Assembly: GCA_050942625.1 (NCBI GenBank)
Contig: JBMNNS010000056.1
Coordinates: 1 to 11,450 of the forward strand
Reading direction: 5' to 3'
Origin: JBMNNS01 sp050942625
GTDB taxonomy: Bacteria; Bacillota; Dethiobacteria; DTU022; UBA8154
Length of the DNA stretch: 11,450 bases
Each line of letters begins with the position of its first letter. The stretch's first letter is position 1. The translations under genes were made by a program, and so were the position numbers. Under the pieces are notes generated by a model. It did no database searches, was not told the origin of the DNA, and saw nothing but the letters and a program-made list of their open reading frames with translations. Below are positions 7,340-11,450 of this stretch, in pieces.

Positions 7340-8233
7340 TTAGACTTTCAAAAACCTTCTTATTGATATACAGCTTCCTAACATACCCAGCACAACACCC
7401 AATGGCAAGAGCACCTTTGTGACTTCACTGATCACTTCAGCCGGTGCCAACAGTGAAATAAAGAAAATATGGTTTTCCATCCAAATAGCAGCAACCTGGT
7501 AACTATAGTAGATAATAACTACCGGTATTAAAGCCCCTATTAAACCCAGAAACAGTCCTTCAAACAAAAAAGGCCAGCGGATGAACCAATTTGTAGCCCC
7601 CACGTATTTCATAATCATAATTTCATTACGTCTAATAAATACCGTCAGCCTGATTGTGTGTGCAATCAAAAACACTGCCGTAATGGCGAGCCCAACCATA
7701 AAAATCAGCCCAACCCAGCGTAATACCCCTGTAAACTGAAATAGGGGCTCAACAACACCACTGCCATAATCAACATAATCTACCCCGGGGTAATCCATAA
7801 TTTCTTTAGCAACCATGCTAACATCTTCCGGTACAACGGTTCGCAATTCATAAGAATCACGCAGGGGGTTTTCCCCCTCTGCCTCCAGGCCTTCCAATAA
7901 ATAAGCGCGATCACCAAGACGCCGCTTCAAACGCTCCAAAGCTTCTTCCCTGGAGACAAACCTTACCTCCCCCAGTTTAGGGTGAGCCACCAGTCTACTT
8001 TGTAATGTTTCCCTGGTCTCCTTCGTTGCTTGATCATCAACATAGAGGACAATTTGGATCTGTTCCTTAATGTCCTCAGTAAGCATGGCCACATTATAAT
8101 TCAAGATCATGAAACTGCCTAGAATAAGAAGCGTAATAGAGACTACTGCAATGGAAGCAACACTCATCCATCCATTTCTTAATATGCTTTTCAAGGCCTC
8201 CCCTAAAAAATAAAAGAGGCTTCTAATGAACAT
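7340..8233 (-). CDS. ftsX: FtsX, cell-division ABC transporter-like permease
   Basis: FtsX is the membrane partner of the FtsE ATPase. It does not appear to transport a substrate but transmits ATP-driven conformational change to extracellular cell-wall hydrolases. The protein has 297 residues: a cytoplasmic N-terminus, TM1 at about 23-45, a large external loop at about 50-165 where hydrolase partners bind, TM2 at about 170-195, TM3 at about 220-245 and TM4 at about 273-293. The segment NEIMIMKYVGATNWFIRWPF (203-222) is the typical cytoplasmic FtsX motif. Its ATG lies inside the end of ftsE (11-bp overlap), with GAGGGG nine bases upstream, which implies translational coupling. The external loop should contact the coiled coil of the M23 protein encoded next. 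Confidence 0.98.
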   Translation of the reverse strand: MFIRSLFYFLGEALKSILRNGWMSVASIAVVSITLLILGSFMILNYNVAMLTEDIKEQIQIVLYVDDQATKETRETLQSRLVAHPKLGEVRFVSREEALERLKRRLGDRAYLLEGLEAEGENPLRDSYELRTVVPEDVSMVAKEIMDYPGVDYVDYGSGVVEPLFQFTGVLRWVGLIFMVGLAITAVFLIAHTIRLTVFIRRNEIMIMKYVGATNWFIRWPFLFEGLFLGLIGALIPVVIIYYSYQVAAIWMENHIFFISLLAPAEVISEVTKVLLPLGVVLGMLGSCISIRRFLKV

Positions 8234-8909
8234 TAAGATAAACCCCTCTTTTCTGATCGCTGACCAATTTATTTTCGCCCAATGCTACAACACGTTTTTG
8301 GAAACGATCTACAAGTTCCTTAGCATGGGTAGCGACAATAACGGTTGTCCCCCTCATATTTATTTCATGAAACAATTCCATGATTTCCATAGCAGTATCC
8401 GGATCCAGGTTGCCTGTAGGCTCGTCCGCAAGTACCACTGCGGGGTAGTTAGCGATAGCCCGGGCCACACATACCCTTTGCTGTTCACCGCCTGAAAGCT
8501 CCCCGGGTTTTTTAAAAGCTTTATTTTTTAAACCGACCATGTCCAAAACTTGGGGGATCCGTTTGCGAATTTCGTTTGGGCTTGTTCCGGTAACCCTTAA
8601 AGCAAAGGCTATGTTGTCATAAACACTCCGTTCGCTCAGAAGACGGAAATCTTGGAAAACCATGCCTAAATTGCGCCTATAGTAAGGTATTTCACGACCT
8701 TTCAGCCGCGTTATGTCCCTACCGAACATTTTAACTACACCCTTGGTAGGCAATATTTCTCTCAGTAATAGCTTTAAAAGTGTAGATTTTCCCGAACCGC
8801 TTGCGCCAACAATAAAAACAAACTCGCCCCGGTCTATAATCAGGTTTATATCTTTTAAAGCTGTAACATCTTTACCATAGTTTTTGTAAAGGTGATAAAT
8901 TTCGATCAT
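8223..8909 (-). CDS. ftsE: FtsE, cell-division ATP-binding protein
   Basis: This is the cytoplasmic ATPase of the FtsEX complex, 228 residues as is usual. Walker A is GASGSGKST (35-43), the Q-loop is at Gln86 (VFQDFRLL), the ABC signature is LSGGEQQR (138-145), Walker B is VVLADEP with catalytic Glu163, and the switch His is His195 (ATHAKEL). All catalytic positions are intact. The ATG start has AGGGGTGG about ten bases upstream. It is the first gene of the division block, with a promoter candidate about 75 bp upstream and a strong terminator beyond it, so transcription is probably independent of ilvC. It overlaps ftsX by 11 bp. Confidence 0.98.
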   Translation of the reverse strand: MIEIYHLYKNYGKDVTALKDINLIIDRGEFVFIVGASGSGKSTLLKLLLREILPTKGVVKMFGRDITRLKGREIPYYRRNLGMVFQDFRLLSERSVYDNIAFALRVTGTSPNEIRKRIPQVLDMVGLKNKAFKKPGELSGGEQQRVCVARAIANYPAVVLADEPTGNLDPDTAMEIMELFHEINMRGTTVIVATHAKELVDRFQKRVVALGENKLVSDQKRGVYLNVH

Positions 8910-8984
8910 AATCCCAAATCCACCCCTAGAAGATATCAGATTACCCCACCAAAAAAACAGATATTGGTAAACAAATATTAATTT

Positions 8985-9012
8985 ATCATAACCATTCGAC
9001 AGCTATTAGCAA
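8985..9012 (-). promoter_or_regulatory. Sigma-A-like promoter for ftsEX
   Basis: On the minus strand, TTGCTA (9007-9012) and TATGAT (8985-8990) are separated by 16 bp. These match four of six and five of six consensus positions. Transcription would begin near 8978, giving a leader of roughly 70 nt. The position, between the ilvC terminator and ftsE, supports it. Confidence 0.55.
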
Positions 9013-9137
9013 AATCCTTTTATGTAAATGGTCATATTTTGGTATTGTTAAAAACTTTTCCTGTAAAATAAGCCAAGGACCGCCTATTATGTTAATGGCC
9101 CCTGGGACAACCCTGGCGAAACTTGTTAATTAATAAC

Positions 9138-9178
9138 GTAAAAGCAGTGATGGGGCCCTGCCCCATCACTGCTTTTAC
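9138..9178 (-). terminator. Strong terminator-like stem-loop after ilvC
   Basis: Two perfectly complementary 19-base arms (9138-9156 and 9160-9178) flank a three-base loop. The arm ends carry an AAAA/TTTT pair, so the structure resembles a bidirectional Firmicutes terminator with its A- and U-tracts within the stem. It lies about 110 bp beyond the ilvC stop codon and before the ftsE promoter, so its most likely job is to end the transketolase-ilvC transcript. The T-tract (CTTTTAC) is short, which leaves some doubt. Confidence 0.75.
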
Positions 9179-9261
9179 AAAAAGCCACAGGTAATTAAAA
9201 TTCTAACCTGATAAAAAATGAAGGTACTAAAAACTTACCCTTTGGCTACAAGATAATTACA

Positions 9262-9281
9262 GGCAGGGTCACATCCCTGCC
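9262..9281 (-). terminator. Short GC-rich hairpin immediately after ilvC
   Basis: The perfect 7-bp arms GGCAGGG and CCCTGCC enclose a six-base loop eight bases after the ilvC stop codon. The following sequence (TGTAATTATCTT) is only moderately T-rich. It may be a first, leaky terminator or an mRNA 3'-end stabiliser ahead of the stronger stem-loop. Confidence 0.5.
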
Positions 9282-9288
9282 AGTCACC

Positions 9289-10284
9289 CTATTTTTTTTG
9301 TAGCCAGGGCATCATGGAACGAAGTTCCTTACCAACCTTTGTAATACCATGTTCTGCTTCTTTCCTTCTTAAAGAAGTCATCCGGGGACGGTTCATCCTA
9401 AATTCAGAAATACATTCATGGGCAAAGCTTCCATCCTGGATATCCTGCAACATTTTTTTCATTTCTGCCCGTACCCCTTGGTCAATAACCCTGGGACCCC
9501 TGGTTAAATCACCAAACTCAGCTACATCACTGACAGAATAACGCATCCATTCCAATCCACCTTCATAGATAAGATCTACGATCAATTTTAGCTCATGCAA
9601 ACATTCAAAATAAGCAACCTCCGGCTGGTAACCTGCTTCTACAAGGGTATCAAAGCCAGCCTTAATCAAGGAAGTAACCCCGCCACAAAGAACAGCTTGT
9701 TCTCCAAAAAGATCGGTTTCCGTTTCTTCCTGAAATGAGGTCTGTATTAAGCCGGCCCGGGTACAACCCAGCCCTTTGGCATAAGCAAGGGCCCTTTGCC
9801 AGCACTTTCCTGTATAATCCTGATGCACAGCTACCAGCCCGGGGACCCCGTTACCTTCCTGGTACATGCGACGTACCAGGTGCCCAGGACTTTTAGGTGC
9901 AACCATAAAGACGTCCACATTTGTGGGGGGAGTAATCTGGTTATAAAGGATATTAAAACCATGGGCAACCGCCAGTGCTTTCCCTTCTGTAAGGTTAGGA
10001 AGCACTTCTTGCTCAAATACAGCCGGTTGGTCAGTATCACCAATCAGGATCATGATCACCCCTGCTTCAGCAACGGCCTCTGCCACGGTTTTAACCTGCA
10101 ATCCATCTGCCTCTACTTCTGCCCATCTCTCGCTACCCTGGCGCAGCCCAACCACCACATCCAGACCACTATCATGCAAATTTTGGGCATGAGCATGGCC
10201 CTGGCTTCCATAGCCTAAAATTGCAATTTTTTCTCCCTTAAGGTACTTAAGATCTGCATCTTTGTCGTAATATACTACTGCCAT
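9289..10284 (-). CDS. ilvC: Ketol-acid reductoisomerase (class I), somewhat divergent
   Basis: KARI isomerises and reduces acetolactate or acetohydroxybutyrate with NAD(P)H in valine, leucine and isoleucine synthesis. The 331-residue length fits class I. The N-terminal Rossmann domain has GYGSQGHAHAQ (24-34), a cofactor loop GLRQGSERW (46-54), catalytic-loop His108 and Lys131. The C-terminal knotted domain holds the magnesium ligands Asp191 and Glu195 (ETDLFGEQ) and Glu227 and Glu231 (ECLHE), plus Ser250 (RYSVSD). Departures from the family, judged from memory, are IGDTDQ at 81-86 where LPDE-like sequence is usual, Gln181 where Glu is common before TTF, and Arg53 where Ser often contacts the NADPH phosphate. 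AAGGAGG lies 12 bases before the ATG, a longish spacing. The gene follows the transketolase pair by 86 bp; no ilvB, ilvN or leu gene is visible in the window. Confidence 0.97.
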   Translation of the reverse strand: MAVVYYDKDADLKYLKGEKIAILGYGSQGHAHAQNLHDSGLDVVVGLRQGSERWAEVEADGLQVKTVAEAVAEAGVIMILIGDTDQPAVFEQEVLPNLTEGKALAVAHGFNILYNQITPPTNVDVFMVAPKSPGHLVRRMYQEGNGVPGLVAVHQDYTGKCWQRALAYAKGLGCTRAGLIQTSFQEETETDLFGEQAVLCGGVTSLIKAGFDTLVEAGYQPEVAYFECLHELKLIVDLIYEGGLEWMRYSVSDVAEFGDLTRGPRVIDQGVRAEMKKMLQDIQDGSFAHECISEFRMNRPRMTSLRRKEAEHGITKVGKELRSMMPWLQKK

Positions 10285-10370
10285 TTTATCATAATGCCTC
10301 CTTAAAAATTAGTAAATAATACTTTGATCCTGCCCCCTGGTTGTAGAAGGTGTTATTCGACGGGCTATTT

Positions 10371-11327
10371 TTAATCCCTACTGCAGGATTTTTTCTTTGC
10401 CATGGCAATCCGGGAAGCCTCGTAAATATGTCCTGCTGTAAGGCCATATTTTTTCAGCAGTTCCTCTGGTGTACCTGACTCCCCAAAAGTATCCCGGATA
10501 CCTACTTTAATAACCGGAACCGGATATTCTTCAGCCAGGAACTCTGCGATAGCACTGCCAAGCCCACCAATAACACTATGTTCTTCTGCTGTGACCACGG
10601 CACCTGTTTTGCGGGCCATCCCCAGTACACCTTCCCGATCCAGGGGCTTGATGGTATGTACATTTAAAACAGCAGCCTTTATCCCTTCATTTTCTAAAGT
10701 GCTGGCCGCCTCTAAAGCCTTTGCTACCATTATCCCTGTGGCAATAATGATAAGATCCTCCCCATCCTTTAACAATTGGCTTTTCCCCAATTCAAAAATA
10801 GCTGAGGAAGGAATAACCTGGGGGATCTTGGGCCTGCCCAAACGTAAGTAAACGGGCCCCTGGTAAACCGCAATTGCCTTCACAGCCTGGTAAGTTTGGT
10901 TCCCATCTGCAGGAACCACAACCATCATATTGGGCAGAACACGCATTAAAGCCAGATCCTCCAAAGTCTGATGGGAAGCACCATCCTCACCAACTGTAAT
11001 ACCGGCATGAGTTGCAGCAATCTTGACATTGAGGTTGGTATAAGCAATAGAGTTGCGTACCTGGTCATAAACCCTGCCAGTTGCAAAAACACCGAATGTA
11101 CTGGCAAAAGGAATATAACCAGAAGCTGCAAGGCCTGCAGCCGTCCCCATCATGTCGGCCTCAGCTATCCCCATGTTAAAAAAACGTAGCGGATAGTTTT
11201 CGGCGAATAAAACCGTCTTTGTCGATTTAGACAAATCCGCATCCAGAACAACAACTTTATCCATAAGCAGGCCCAACTCTACAAGGGCTTTACCATAAGC
11301 ATCCCTTGTTGCGATCATTTCCGTCAA
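10371..11327 (-). CDS. Transketolase C-terminal subunit
   Basis: This is the pyrimidine-binding and C-terminal half of a split transketolase (318 residues). With the N-terminal subunit it would form the thiamine-diphosphate enzyme moving two-carbon units between sugar phosphates in the non-oxidative pentose phosphate pathway. The Glu that activates the cofactor is Glu56 in NMGIAEADMMG. The segment THAGITVGEDGASHQTLED (about 107-125) is typical of this family, and the transketolase C-terminal domain follows from about 190 with DTFGESGTPEELL near the end. The start is TTG, supported by GGGAGG eight bases upstream; the next ATG, three codons in, would be too far from that site. It lies 32 bp after the N-terminal subunit gene. 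Without the partner a 1-deoxyxylulose-phosphate synthase-like role cannot be fully excluded, but the length fits split transketolase. Confidence 0.95.
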   Translation of the reverse strand: MTEMIATRDAYGKALVELGLLMDKVVVLDADLSKSTKTVLFAENYPLRFFNMGIAEADMMGTAAGLAASGYIPFASTFGVFATGRVYDQVRNSIAYTNLNVKIAATHAGITVGEDGASHQTLEDLALMRVLPNMMVVVPADGNQTYQAVKAIAVYQGPVYLRLGRPKIPQVIPSSAIFELGKSQLLKDGEDLIIIATGIMVAKALEAASTLENEGIKAAVLNVHTIKPLDREGVLGMARKTGAVVTAEEHSVIGGLGSAIAEFLAEEYPVPVIKVGIRDTFGESGTPEELLKKYGLTAGHIYEASRIAMAKKKSCSRD

Positions 11328-11359
11328 GGTGTTTCCCTCCCTGTTACTGAAGTTCCAGA

Positions 11360-11450
11360 TTATTGAAGTTCCAACATGGCCTTTTCAAATTCTTCTTTAT
11401 TGGGGGCCCTTCCATGCCAATCGATCTGGTTTTCCATGAAGGAAACCCCT
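11360..11450 (-). CDS. Transketolase N-terminal subunit (3' end only)
   Basis: Only the last 29 codons lie in the window, ending LEKAMLELQ-like before TAA; the readable end includes GVSFMENQIDWHGRAPNKEE. The FMENQ...WHG..P motif is characteristic of the end of split transketolase N-terminal (thiamine-diphosphate-binding) subunits. Its placement 32 bp before the C-terminal subunit gene supports the call. The gene continues beyond the right edge, so start, cofactor motif and promoter are not visible. Confidence 0.85.
   Translation of the reverse strand, partial: GVSFMENQIDWHGRAPNKEEFEKAMLELQ

Larger units (their letters stand above)
8910..9288. other. Intergenic region between ilvC and ftsE
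   Basis: This 379-bp stretch separates the metabolic and division blocks. It contains, in transcription order, the short hairpin, the strong 19-bp-arm stem-loop and the ftsEX promoter, all listed separately. The rest is AT-rich with no credible reading frame on either strand. Confidence 0.8.

Noticed and set aside
9796..10218. A 140-codon plus-strand open frame opposite ilvC
   Set aside because: It lies wholly within the strongly supported ilvC gene on the other strand and its product has no coherent domain; it is an antisense shadow.
10285..10370. T-box or riboswitch before ilvC
   Set aside because: The gap is only 86 bp and shows no T-box core sequence or terminator/antiterminator pair; it contains little besides the ribosome binding site.

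Overview
The window looks like chromosomal DNA from a low-to-moderate GC Gram-positive bacterium of the class Clostridia, probably of the Peptococcaceae/Desulfotomaculum kind. This rests on the Firmicutes-type gene order (ftsE, ftsX, cell-wall peptidase, ctp protease, polytopic PDZ protein, uvrB), strong GGAGG-like ribosome binding sites, GTG and TTG starts, and split-subunit transketolase genes. The organism assignment is inference. Every gene I can support lies on the minus strand, so transcription runs from position 11450 towards position 1.

Right-hand end (about 9260-11450): a metabolic block. It holds the 3' end of a transketolase N-terminal (thiamine-pyrophosphate-binding) subunit, the complete transketolase C-terminal subunit, and ilvC (ketol-acid reductoisomerase). 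It is closed by a small hairpin just after ilvC and then by a 19-bp perfect-arm stem-loop at 9138-9178, which I read as the main terminator. The KARI keeps its catalytic residues but departs from the family in several usually conserved stretches.

Middle (about 3086-9012): a cell-division and envelope block. A sigma-A-like promoter at 8985-9012 precedes ftsE, which overlaps ftsX by 11 bp. Next come a secreted coiled-coil M23 peptidase with intact zinc ligands, a ctpA-type S41 protease with PDZ and peptidoglycan-binding domains, and a polytopic membrane protein with a C-terminal PDZ domain. The last resembles Bacillus MinJ in layout and neighbourhood. FtsEX probably gates the M23 hydrolase across the membrane. 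The 219-bp gap before ctpA carries a strong 9-bp-arm stem-loop and two TATAAT hexamers.

Left-hand end (1-3009): a 155-residue coiled-coil cytoplasmic protein of unknown function, then 553 bp with no confident gene, then uvrB. That gap holds a MITE-like inverted-repeat element abutting the coiled-coil gene, a possible small ORF, and an extended -10 promoter for uvrB. The uvrB stop codon overlaps an ATG at the window edge (TAATG), probably the start of uvrA.

Most of the window is well-understood housekeeping sequence, and I do not see a defence, mobile or biosynthetic system. The points most worth a second look are the divergent KARI beside the split transketolase, the FtsEX-linked active-type M23 enzyme, the MinJ-like protein, the unknown coiled-coil gene and the MITE-like element.
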